DNA of 64,000 nt from Trichopria drosophilae (taxonomy: Eukaryota > Arthropoda > Insecta > Hymenoptera > Diapriidae). The notes under the pieces were generated by a model that was given only the letters and a program-made list of their open reading frames with translations, was not told where the DNA came from and did no database searches. The position numbers and the translations under genes were made by a program. Shown one piece after another: positions 11,514 to 23,036 of the stretch (positions within the stretch are counted from its first letter, which is position 1; each line of letters opens with the position of its first letter). The DNA lies in NCBI GenBank assembly GCA_030407085.1, contig CM059584.1:125521001-125585000 (forward strand), in the 5' to 3' direction.

Positions 11514-12260
11514 CAGGGTCATCGAAAAGTATCGGACCCCCCTAATATCTTCAGTTAGAATGCACTTAGGAGAAAATGTCCAATAGCAAAGTTGTATGGT
11601 TTCAAGCGGGGAGTAAGATGATGACCTTGACTTTGACCTTGACCATGTCCTTCAAGGTCATTTCAAGATCAATCTTATTTTTTTAAATAGAACCCCCTAC
11701 ATTTTATTGCATATTCTTATAGCTTATCTCGAGAGCTTTCCAAAACACTATAATAAAATATTTTTTTATTAAGTACTTTTTGAGTTATAAAGGTTTGAAG
11801 TTTTTCCAAAATGCATTCTTACTGAAAATATTAGGGGGATCCGATTAATGTCTTTTCTTTAAACGAATTAATTGGTCTCATTATTCCGCGCACAAAAGTA
11901 TTAAGGTTATGATTACTGAAAACTAAATAATATTTTACAAGATATTCTACATTTTGTGTCAAAAAATTGTTAACTTCAAACCTTTATAACTCAAAAAGTA
12001 CTTAATAAAAAAATATTTTATTATAGTGTTTTGGAAAGCTCTCGAGATAAGCTATAAGAATATGCAATAAAATGTAGGGGGTTCTATTTAAAAAAATAAG
12101 ATTGACCTTGAAATGGCCTTGAAGGACATGGTCAAGGTCAAAGTCAAGGTCATCATCTTACTCCCCGCTTGAAACCATACAACTTTGCTATTGGACATTT
12201 TCTCCTAAGTGCATTCTAACTGAAGATATTAGGGGGGTCCGATACTTTTCGATGACCCTG
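11514..12260. mobile_element. 747-bp near-perfect palindromic MITE, Tc1/mariner-like
   Basis: Left arm 11514-11801 and right arm 11974-12260 are inverse copies with only a few differences over about 288 bp. The ends are CAGGGTCATCGAAAAGTATC and its inverse, each followed by TA (11512-11513 and 12261-12262). CAGGGT ends and a TA duplication fit Tc1/mariner. Each arm carries TGACCTTGACTTTGACCTTG and a further AAGGTCA. The 172-bp centre holds a diverged third copy of the terminal sequence (11811-11848, ATTAGGGGGATCCGAT), a trace of rearrangement. It sits inside the CACTG-ended element, so it is younger than that host. Confidence 0.9.
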
Positions 12261-12479
12261 TATATGAATCTGTAGTATATGCCTATCTATCGCCTTCATT
12301 AAGATTTCCATAGGCCAGAGTTTAAAATATTATTGAAAACGTATGTTTACACTAATGTAAATTTTTAGAGATCACTACAATCCAGTTGGTAGTAAGGAAA
12401 CCAAAAATGTTAAGTAATGATCTGCCGTCAGATCCTTCCTAAACAATCGAAAGTGTTAACTAACTGCCGAATCTTTTTG

Positions 12480-13885
12480 CTTTGTTTTCTGAAGGAAAAC
12501 TTTGGTTTCTTTTATAAAATAAATCGCAGTCTGTGGGAAGAATCTTCATCGTTATGTACTCTACCTTAATACGACGGTATATGTCAAAACCTATAATAAG
12601 AATCTTCGCTATAACCAATTGAAACTCTTATTGAATGCAGTCTGCTTTACTGCGTCACCATAGACTTTTCAGTACAAAATCATGAAGATTCGATTTTTTT
12701 TTACAAAAAATATTAAAACTTAAAAGATTAGAAAAAATTATTTAGTACGGTAAATTATCGGCAAATTGCTTTAAAATATTCTATAGGAGATTATATACAT
12801 ATAGCGTAGAAAATAGCCGGAATTTTGAAAAATCGATTAATAATTTTTAATTTACGTTTTTTTTTCACAAATTATTTGCACAATTTTTGTGCAATCATGG
12901 AGTGTTTAAAATGTAATTTTGCAATATCAGATTTTGGAATATTATATTCAAAAGAATGTTTCTTAAAACGAATAAAAAAATTAATTATGTCGATTATTTT
13001 AAAAAAGAATCTGAAAATTTGTATCTTAAAATTAGGTATTCAAGTTATTTATTGATCATTAATTTAAATGAATTGTATACCGAATCTTCATTCCAATAGT
13101 GTATAATATACTTTATAATATACTATACATGCAAATTGATTTTGAAAATTTGTAAATCTGAAAATTTTCAAAATTCTGAAATATTTCGAAAACGGTAAGT
13201 CATACACGAAATCTGACAAAATTTCAGAGGTTGTCACAAGGAGAGATGACAAAATTTCTTTCAGTTTGACGATTTCTTAGGTTTAAATTTTATCGAATCG
13301 CAAAATGTTATTGGAGTAAATTGTAGGCTTTTTCAAGCTAATTTCGAGGTAATTTTACGCTATGTATAGAGAGGACTGAGTTAGATTGGAAAAATAGCGT
13401 TTACCTTCATTTATATATCAAATAAAGTGAAATTTCTTTACTTAGACATCATTTAGAAACTTTTCCAACGGTAAGCCAAAAAACAATTTTTTTACGGACA
13501 CCCTAGTGTATACGTGTATGTATGTCAGTATTATAAATTTTAGCTTTCAAACAAATTTCTAAGTAACTTATGAAATAGCAATCGACTGAATTTCCCTTAA
13601 TATTCTAGTCTAGCTAAACTAACATTCTGCTAATAGATTCTTCCAGTCATATATATGAGAATCACGTACCATTTTACCAGACATAAGAATCTGCATTCAG
13701 TCTGTATTCAGGTACCACTATGCAGATTATTTATAAAAATAAGCTTCTGCTGAAGATCTTCTATACGACTGCATTGGGTTGACGTGAAGAATCTTTGTGC
13801 GAAGAATCATTCATCAAACTGCAATAATTTTAATCTCAGATTGTCATTACAGAATCTTCTTTCCTCTGGTCATGAAGATGACTCT
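12480..13885. repeat. Scattered GAATCTTC-word cluster in element interior
   Basis: AGAATCTTC, GAAGATTC and close variants recur at about 12540, 12599, 12682, 13083, 13638, 13689, 13757, 13788 and 13853, often near CGACTGCA or CAGTCTGC words. The block is missing from the shorter copy at 35834. It may be a second, eroded subterminal-repeat element nested here. Confidence 0.4.
13470..13505. mobile_element. Possible solo transposon end (ACGGACACCC)
   Basis: AATTTTTTTACGGACACCCTAG has the form of a Tc1/mariner-type right end (inverse CTAGGGTGTCCGT). No partner was found upstream, so it stays a weak call. Confidence 0.3.
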
Positions 13886-14312
13886 ACTAGGGCATATATT
13901 AATAAATAATATATACAGGACAATACGTCTCGATATTTTAGGTGCTTCATGTATTTAGGTAACTTTATCTGTGAAATCTTATATTTCGCATCACCACCTG
14001 CATAGAATAATGACAAAACACTTCTATTGTGGTCATGAAAATTCCAAAAAGATTTTCAAGACTGAAAATGAATTATGTTTATGAGCATATTATTTCGATC
14101 TTTCACATTTTACCTTTTCGTACGGTGTATTAAATGATTTTACTATGAATCCACATTAAAAATATTAAAAATTGTAATATGTTGCTGCAAGGTACTTTCA
14201 AGTACATTTTTACTGTATTTTCACAAATTTTGCTGTAAGTTTACAGTACATTTATGATGTAAAAAAACTTCAAGCATCTATTTGAAGTTTACAATAGATA
14301 TTTCTTACAGTG

Positions 14313-16050
14313 TAAGAGGTACAATAATGGAAACGATCATGTCTAAGGATTGTTTAAACTGTTTTTGATGTATGAGAAAACAATTTCAAATTACGAGCTC
14401 GCTTAAAGTGTCGTAGAAATATAAATATAAGATATACTTTGGTACAAAAATGTACTTGTGTGGATCATTTTTATTGCAGCATAATTATAATTAAAAGAGT
14501 GCATCAAATTTTTATTGTCTAGAACTTACATTTGATGCTAAACAAATGAAGACTATCGAATCGTTTAATAAACAATATTCTTGCTAACTTTGGAAAAGTG
14601 GAAAGTTGTAAAAAAATTGTTTAATAGTAGTAGTTTTTAGAACTCCGTTTTGACCGTGTAAAAAATATATTACGCCACCCGTAAAAAAACATTATTTGTG
14701 GATGACTTTTTATTTCAGATGATAGATATACAAGCTATACTTTTATTTTTCTTTTAAATACCTTATTAAAAAAACACTGGTACGCAAAAAAAAGTATATT
14801 CCTAACGTAATTAAAATGTTGTAAATGAGGAGACATTAAAACGCATGGTTCTATATATTTTCAATATGTGCCCATGTATTGGAGAGTGGCAAAAGTATCG
14901 TGTAGCAAAATAAAAAGAAATGTTATTTTTGGCCATCGAAATATAATACGATGCAAGAAAAACCCGATTATAATAAAAACAAGATTATCGATAGTGATGG
15001 CGGAGTCGTATTAACAGGGAAAAAAAAAATCAAAATTACATTTCTAATACAACCTAAACACCGACTGGAAACTTTCATTTTGAGGTTATGCATCTTTAAC
15101 TTCGATTCATAGAAATTGCTATATACTGAAACCCTTAGAGTAAAATTTAATTTCAAAGGAGTCAGAATGAAGCAGCAGAAATCGACTCTAACTAAAGCAG
15201 CCAATATTCTATTTAAAGGAGTTAGTTTTTAGCTCTTTGGAGTAAATTGAGGTGATATGAATGATTTACTACGTAACATTCAAAGTGATTCAAATATCTT
15301 TAGTAGTATTTATTACATAGCAAGTTACTGTAACCGTTTTACAGTGTAAGTTTAACTTTAAATTCATAAAGAATAAAGTACTTAGGCTTAGTATGGTACG
15401 ACCTACTAAAGTTCTCTAAACATTATTTGCAAATCAATGTACCAAGAAATATTGCAGGGTCAAAATATTTGCATAAAATGCGCATATTCTAAATGTTGTA
15501 ATTTATTTGTTGTTAATTCTTTGTTCCCTTCTGATCATGAATTGTGTATTAAACGAACCATGCATGTTAAATGAACATTATGCCTTATAGTTCTAAATCA
15601 GTTTCAAACTTTTACAATATTCAGGGTGTAAAAAGCGAAGGACCTCTGGGCAGCTAGCTTTGCGCTTTTCAAATGGAGAAGCGTTCGAAAATATATAAAG
15701 TTACGGCACCAACACGAGAACAAATTTAATATTCAATATTTAAATATAGCAAAGTTTAGAACGTTCTGCTACGATTATTTTATTAAATAGGTTTGAAAGT
15801 TACCCTGGCAAATTGCCTAAAAAACATGGTCACACGCCTTAGCGATAAATAAATACAGAATTAAAAATCACAATAACCAAATAATAAAAAAACACTGACA
15901 AAAGAAAACACACGTGTCCAAAATAATTTATTGTAGAGTGGTTACATGTTAGAATAAAAAATGCTGTTTTTTCACCATTAAGTCTCAATTCGCATAGGAT
16001 TTTTCTTGCATAATCCAAATATATACGCCAAAATATTGATGTGGAGTTAT
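14313..16050. other. Mostly unassigned DNA with one weak MITE candidate
   Basis: At 15624 CAGGGTGTAAAAAG and at 15804-15815 the near-inverse ACCCTG might bound a 190-bp element, but the arms barely match beyond 6 bp and no target duplication is seen. The rest is featureless. Confidence 0.35.
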
Positions 16051-16300
16051 TTTGACAAAAATTGAAGGTTAAAGGGTTCAAAACGCGCGTTTCTAGACAT
16101 TTTTCACATCTATGTTATAGGATACAACGCAAGAAAAATGAAGAAATGCAAAAGGGTGGATCCAATATGTCCCACGAACTTTTTGAAACTCGAATCAATT
16201 CAAACTCGTTATCGTCTTGGCTACTCTACCAGAAACCCAGAAAAAATACCCTAAAACGCGACTTTTTACTCTTTTGACCTTCAATTTGGGCAAAAAGTAA
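16050..16300. repeat. Weak inverted repeat with GAAGGTCAAA words
   Basis: TTGACAAAAATTGAAGGTT (16052-16071) pairs with the inverse of ACCTTCAATTTGGGCAAAA (16277-16295), and ACGCG words stand next to both arms. Identity is about 70 percent over 35-40 bp. It may be a decayed foldback element. Confidence 0.35.
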
Positions 16301-18287
16301 GTCCAATGAAATATATTGAAAAACTAATCAGAATTGAATCTTACTTGTGGGACATCATTTTTTTGGGTTATTAATAGATACTCAAAAATGCCTAGAATCA
16401 AATTTTTGACCATTTTGACCTTCACTATCTCAAAAACTAGAGTCAATTGGTTATTTTCGTGGTTATATTTGGATGATGGGGCAAAAATTTTACTAGAATC
16501 GACTACAATGTATTATGGGCAGAGATTATATAATAGACTTTTGGCATTGGATGTCTGAGATTTTATGGTGAAATCATACATTTCGTGAGTAAAACGTGAA
16601 ATGAGAAGGATAGTCTCAAAATGTATTTAAAATTAACATAAATTTTTATTTACATTAATAAATTATAAGAGGCTTAGGTTCAACATTGGTTGAAGTAATC
16701 TACAATTCATTTTTCGTATCATTTAAGGTAGATAATTTTTTAATAAGTATTTTTGTTTTTATGTTTGGGTAGTCAGAATTCTTCATTAACTTTGTTTGCA
16801 GTTCCGGCATTTTTTCAGGAATTGGAATTCATGGATGGAGTGTGTAATACGTGAATTAAATAAAATTCCTATTTTTATGAAGTTAAAAGCAAACTGAAAG
16901 GTGTACTATAAAGATAGCAGAAAATAAAGTAATTCAAAACATATTACAAGAATAAACCTTCGATTACTTCTATTGTCATACTAAAATAATTCTTAGTAAT
17001 CAAACTAGTGCAGTAAGTAGATCATGTTAGGAGAAAAACATTTTTATTTTGAAACCTTGCTTATTGGGTACGGAGCATTCGGTATACATTTCCAATATAT
17101 TTTATCTACATGGTTGTTATTTACATAGAACCTTTCTTACGTCGGATTTACAATCCGTTTTCTTTGGATTTGACTGGTAGAATATGAAAGTTGGAATTAT
17201 ATTTCACCTCATCGATCGGTTCAAGCATGTGAGGTCAAAGCTTGTATGAATGATTCAAATATATTTTTCAGAATGCGAAGGAAAATTGTCTAAACTTTGT
17301 TGATCAATTGATTAATATGCTTGTCTATCGATATACATATTGTTCAGACATTTCCGTAAATTAATCGTATTTGAAATATTACTACAGTTATTAATAGCGA
17401 AGTGTAAGGCAAAAACGATGGTAAATATTTTGTCAATTTTATTGGATTCCGTTCATTTTCTGAAAAAAAAGATATGGTTTCATTACATTGATAACAGTTC
17501 ATGGTTTTTACCGAGAGCGAGCCATGGAAGCTAATTAAATTATGATGCCTAATCCTGATGCACTTAAGGAAAATAATGACGGAGACCTATCTGTTAACAA
17601 TAGTTAAGAGTCATAACAATACAAGTGATGATGATGGTGATTATACTCATTTTAAGACTCGTAAACGAAGTACTCGTATTAAATATAAAAATCGTGCAAA
17701 ATATGTTTTTCTTAGCAATATTTATGCTTTAAAAAGTTTTACTAAAACATCGACAATAACCATAGATAGAAACTGACTAATAATGTCGAGACAACATTGA
17801 GGTTATCTTGAAAAGAAAAGCCTAGATAAATATCATCTAAATTATAGGCAAGAAGATAAAAAAAACGATTAAGTTATTCATGTTGAATATTTCGAGTAAT
17901 ACTAAGCAGAAGCACAGCCGAAACTGTCCACAATGCATCTACAATAGTTATGTAAACACTACCCAACAAATTGTTACATTTTTTCAAATTTGTTACCTAC
18001 TTCCATGATAGTGTACAAGTTTATTAGCCATAAGCTGTAAAATATTTGCACGAAGTTTCTTCCACCGAACACAAAATAAATCGTATATTTTTCAATATCC
18101 AAATTGAAAACAAACTATACCATAATATTATTAAAGTGCCAAGTAAAACACTTTTGTTTTTCAACTAATCTAAAACCCTGTTGAAATACACAAGTTGCAA
18201 GCAATGGTCAGTGTAAAAGTTGTCGAGCACTATGGGGGTTATATGTCTGTTCTAATAATTTGAAATTGTTCTAAAAACTTTAGGTCC
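16300..18287. other. Unassigned AT-rich DNA
   Basis: Several 60-75-codon frames (16334, 17340, 17558) show no motifs. A single TGACCTTC word occurs near 16418. Confidence 0.5.
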
Positions 18288-19093
18288 ATTTTCAAGATCA
18301 CTTGAAAGTCAAGGTTATTTATTTCTACATCTATTTCCAGTATTGTATTCGAAGTGCGCAGGAAATGTTACTTCGGATATAATAGTTAGACAGTTTACTA
18401 AACTGACCTTCAGAAGGTCAAATGTTTAAAAATTGCCTAAAAGCGTTTCTCTTCAAACTTTAAACAATTTCCAAACATTTTTAGAAGCTTTGGAGGACGA
18501 CGGCATTCGCTATGTTGTCCTTGAAGACAACATGAGAACGACAATAAATAGTAGCTCGGTATTAATGAACAACAAGTACGAAACTGATTATGAATGTTCC
18601 TTGGAAAGGCGTGCATCCTACAACCAAATAATTTCTTAGATTCGATAATTACTGTTTGCCTACATTTGTTTCTGGGGTAGTCATAATCTTTTGCAAAGAT
18701 AACCCTCTTTCACCTAAATGTAGTTACGAAGTTCCACCGCACCAGCGAATTATTTCTTATCGGTGCACGTTGAGCAAACTCTTCGTAGTAAAGAAAGAAA
18801 GCTTAGCCAAAAAAGTAAGAAAAATGAGCTCTGATTGCGCACTTTGACCTTCAAAGTTAACTTCAAGGTTAACATGGCCAAGACCGTCAGCCTCTAGATC
18901 TTCTAAGGCAGTTAATAAGCTTTTAGACGATTTTTAAAGATTTGACCTTCTGAAGGTCATTGTATCAAAATATCTAACTTTTATTTCTGACGTAAAATTT
19001 CTCTCCTTTCGAATCAAGGATTGAATACAGAGGTTTCCATTACTAGAAATAACATTGACCTTCAAATAACCTTGAATATTAGATTTCAAAATA
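18288..19093. mobile_element. Inverted-repeat element with AAGGTCA words
   Basis: Arms of about 250 bp (18288-18540 and 18840-19093) are inverse copies at roughly 65-75 percent. The best blocks are TGACCTTCAGAAGGTCAAA with TTAAAAATYGYCTAAAAGC, and GAGGMYGACGGYMTT with CATGTTRACCTTGAAG. TGACCT or AGGTCA stands at 18404, 18415, 18845, 18943, 18954 and 19056. Sharp ends and a target duplication were not resolved. The plus-strand frame 18433-18639 is simply the left arm read through. Confidence 0.7.
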
Positions 19094-19778
19094 GATAACA
19101 CTTAAACTCACTCTTTTTCCCGCCTGATGATATACTAATACTCAACATATGAAACATCCAACTAACTGGGAGCTTTCGTAAATTTAAGTTTTCCTGTCCA
19201 TTATCATTCTTCTTTTCGTGTTTAACTGATAGTGTTGTATACAAATGTGTGACATTTTCACACATACTCGCATGATTTTTAAAGCAGCTTTTAGCATATG
19301 GCCCCCACTAGCTGCTGATAAATGTAACGATGTGGTAGTAATGATCAGCTTGGTATTTGTTCGTGAGCAGTGTAAAGTTCCTACCCCGAATCGGCTTTTG
19401 AAGCCAACGTCTGGAATTATCAGACTAGCATTTCTTGAAATAATCTTTACCTTTGATCTCCCCTTCTTGGAGTAGGTATATTTTACTTAGCTTTTTCGCT
19501 TGGATGCAACCTCTTGTAGGTGTCCGTGGAGTGAATTTTGAAGCTCAAATTTGTTGAACTTTTTCGCCATATTGTCGGATGCTTTTATTATAACGGACTT
19601 TTTTTTATGGAAATCAATGTAAATATTCGATTTAAATCAAAATATAAGTTTACCTAATACGTGATCTTACGTATTGCATATTAAATCTGAATTTGTGCTA
19701 AAGGAAGATCAATTTTTTAAATATTTAGGTATATTTAATTAGCAGTAAAAGCTCAAATACTTTATTAAATTAAGATTA
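19094..19778. other. Unassigned DNA
   Basis: A 76-codon frame (19245-19475) in slightly less AT-rich sequence has no recognisable motif. Confidence 0.45.
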
Positions 19779-19810
19779 CATAGGACCACAAAAAATCGAT
19801 TAACGTATCA
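19779..19810 (+). mobile_element. Solo end of the TTA-flanked CACAGGACC family
   Basis: TTA followed by CATAGGACCACAAAAAAT matches the left ends at 30882, 31215 and 33839. No right end (GGTCCTGTG) was found nearby. Confidence 0.6.
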
Positions 19811-22281
19811 TTTGATAAGACCTAATGTATGCTTTTTATATCACTGAACACTATTCTGAATTCTTCTTTATTTCATTACGTCAGGATCTTTTCCTAACCT
19901 CAAAAAATATTGCATTTTAGCTGATGAACTTATTAATACCTTGTAATCGACGTTATAAATAGGGACAGATTTATTTTAACCACCAATAGAAGGGTTTCTG
20001 GTGTAGGTAATCTCGAATTTAACATTAGATTTTCAAAATTCAACATTTTACAAAAATTCTGGATTCTTATAGCAATTTGAATCTTGTGATTTTTAATAGC
20101 TGGCGAGGTCTATCGAAAAAAGCTTTTATCGATTTTTTTATGGTTTTGTATATTAAAAAATTGACCACCATATTAAATCTTCCAGTTTGGAAATCACGAA
20201 TAAAAATCAAATAATATTTTTAGCAATTGTTCGTGTAGTCCTGTGTTTGAAACTGAGATCTAATTTAGACTATTTTGAATTTCTGCTGATAAATTTAGTA
20301 TTTATTTTGATTTATTATCCATCCTTTTATTTTAAATCACCTAAATACAATATAACAAATATAATATATAGCTGTCATCATCTGAGATGTCTACGAAACG
20401 TTGGTTTATTCTTTAAGCAGATACTTTTAAAAAGTAATTGAAGAGGACACTGGGTCCTGGTTTTTTCTTTCATATACTTCTTAAAAACTCATTTCCCCTT
20501 CTGAATATTATGGGATGATCTGATGAAAAAAATGTGATAACCGCATAACTATTGTAATGTGAAATCGTATTAGGAAAACAAAACATCAATCCGACCAGAA
20601 GTTTTTATATATTTGCAATAAGAAATTTATTTAAGAAAAATAGTAGATACTATGAGTTTTACAAACACTAACGTGTTTATTATTAAATTTATTTTATAAA
20701 GCTTTGAATTTATTATTTAAAATGATATATATTTTATATTTATCGGATATTTCCCAGATGACATTCATATTTGGCATATCTGAAAACGATAATCTATTAA
20801 ATTTGAAATACATGGAAATATTGGCTTGTTAATATCTGATAAAACTGCTAACAAAAAAGTGGAATGTATAATCATTTTAACACATGTTGCGTGTGAATTG
20901 CGGTTATGCCGTGGTGAATTTATGATAACAAAGCATAGAAAGATGTAATCACATTTGCAATGATAGGAAATATAATAGAATTTTATTCAGTTAGTCTGGA
21001 AAAGATGCATTTTAAAAGTGTTTTACGAATAAGATTTACTTGTTCTTATTTGCTGTTCTAGACAAAGATTTCCTGAAAACGTCAAATTTTTGTAATGGAG
21101 TATTTGTAAAATCCAAAATAATGAATATGTTTTTATTTTTGTGTCAAATTAATTATAATTTTTTAGTGTTCTCCTTAATTTTTAGCTTTGTAACATTGAA
21201 TACAAACTATTATTTTAAGTATCTAAATACTACATAAATATTATCTCCTATTATGAGTTGTTAAATCGTTATTTTCAAGTTTTATAAACAGTTTTCATTC
21301 GTACATTCGAATGCTACTCCGTTTACGTAGCTCGAATTAAACTGTCTACTCGGGAAACTGTCATTGATCGCCCGACGTTATATTGTTGTAGCCATTTGAT
21401 TCCATTTTATTGGATAGGTACATATTTCCCAATTACCAATAACTCTACTGTATTCTTTGAAATGAAATTGAAAAGATAGTGAACAGTTTACATTTGATTT
21501 TACCGTTTCTAAAACAAACTTTCATTGTTACACCCATACTGTTACTTTGAAGGTTTTTTTTAAATAAAACTCTTATTTGTTTGATTTAAATTATTAAAAT
21601 AAAATAGTCAATGATGAAGTAAACTTAAATTAAACATAATATTTTTTATACGCAATCTATCACAGATTAACTCATATGGAAGAAAGGATAACAATAGCTA
21701 ACTGAACGTATAAACATCATACATCGCAATCTTTTCACGAGAATTTTATGTACTCCACGGTAGTTAAACTTTTACTAAGATGGGTCTAACCATGACCGCA
21801 GCGATCGGCCTTTTAGTGCAACCCCTGCGGATGGAACGCTTCCATTGAAGACAAATGAACACACACCTGACTTAAAGATAAATTGCTAGCTATTCCTTCA
21901 GGTAATCTACTCTTGTCCGAGAATGTAACCGCACAAACTTCTGGTCTTAAAGATAATGTTCATGTACTGAAGTTTTATTATACAATAAACTTTGAGTACA
22001 ATGATATATTAATCATAATAATATTTTTTTCTTTCAGTTACACTGTTTATAGTATAGCGATATTTTAACGATAATATGCTATATAGTTTAGTGTCTTAAT
22101 TGAAATCTCTACCGTGAGAAGGAATATATATGTAATCGGTTTTCAAAATAAGGATTACCTAATAAAAAAAGGTATCCGAGATTAACTTACCTTTCGTAAG
22201 TAATATTACCATTTGTCTCGACAAATAATTTGTACCAGAAATATCCACTCCATCCATACATTATGGAATAACTTAACACAG
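19811..22281. other. Largely unassigned AT-rich DNA
   Basis: Two less AT-rich patches at 21300-21420 and 21780-21860 stand out. The second contains CCGCAG and CTGCGG about 24 bp apart, a possible small stem. Otherwise only short frames without motifs. Confidence 0.45.
20370..20410 (+). ncRNA. Possible degenerate hammerhead-like or Penelope-associated motif
   Basis: CATCTGAGATGTCTACGAAACGTTGG resembles the CTGA...GATG...CGAAACGTTGG segment seen at the ends of Penelope-like and related elements (hammerhead core CUGANGA and GAAA). The second half of the core is imperfect (CTGAGATG) and stem II is not convincing, so activity is unlikely. Confidence 0.3.
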
Positions 22282-23036
22282 TTAATCAACGCCTGAATAA
22301 TATAAAATTGAACCGCGATTTTAGTCTCCTAAATTTTAATCACATCGCTGTTAATTTTTTACGCTACTATATTTTCTTTATATTTTCGGGTGTGCTCTAT
22401 AGGATGCAACCATTTAAAAAAAAGCGAAAAATGTCATCTTGTACTTTTTTTTGGCATATTTGCCTAAAAAATCGTGAGTGGACATTTTCAGCCAAAATCG
22501 GTAAGGTATTTAAAAAAAACTCCGCCATATTGATTTTTTTTTAATATTACATAATATTCATAATCAGAATTTTCCGAAATCCTTTAATATATGATTTAAT
22601 AATTTATCGAGCGTTAAGGGAATATAATAAAGTAAACCATTCTGTTAATATGAGTAGAACACGTAAATTACCGATGTTATTGACTTTGAGAGGCTCGTAT
22701 TTGCAGGAAACAATTTTTTAAAGCAAACTATCCTCATATTTTTTTAAATACAAGTATTAATAACATGTTTGTAGACGTTTATTGCAAAAAAAATACCATT
22801 TCCATGGTTAGAATTGGTCGTTTGCTACAAAAAAATCGTGTAAAAATCCAGATTTTTTACGCATATTTTCAAAAAAAAGTACAAGATGACTTTTTTCGCT
22901 TTTTTTAATGGTTGCATCGTGTAGAGCCCCCAAAACCATCAAGAAACTGTAGTGGCGTAAAAACCTAATAACCATTTGATTCGAATTTGAGAGCCTAAAC
23001 TCACGGTTCAATTTTGAGTTATTCAGGCGTAATTAA
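22282..23036. mobile_element. 755-bp inverted-repeat element, TTAA at both edges
   Basis: Left arm 22282-22508 and right arm 22800-23036 are inverse copies at about 75-80 percent, sharing GCCTGAATAA, AAAATTGAACCG, GATGCAACCATTTAAAAAAA and GTCATCTTGTACTTTTTTTT. TTAA stands at 22282-22285 and 23033-23036, which would be a piggyBac-type duplication if the ends are right. The centre carries, on the minus strand, CTGATTATGAAT and CAATATGGCGGAG (22520-22568), the same words found in the 2850 and 46853 elements. It has no coding capacity. Confidence 0.75.

Larger units (their letters stand above)
11279..14312. mobile_element. CACTG-ended, TA-flanked transposon, copy 1
   Basis: It begins (A/C)ACTGTTAGAAGTGGTTGTAA and ends TTTCTTACAGTG, with TA outside the right end and a matching TA-rich left flank. 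A shorter relative lies at 35834-36894. Both share the left 230 bp, which is full of TTGTAAAATTACAA-like words, and the right 400 bp (13900-14312). Copy 1 also holds a 747-bp nested MITE and an interior block absent from copy 2. There is no coding frame of note. CACTG ends with a TA target recall the element at 27967 but the superfamily is not certain. Confidence 0.75.

Noticed and set aside
15623..15818. CAGGGTGTAAAAAG-ended MITE
   Set aside because: Only about 6 bp match inversely at the supposed right end, and no target duplication exists.
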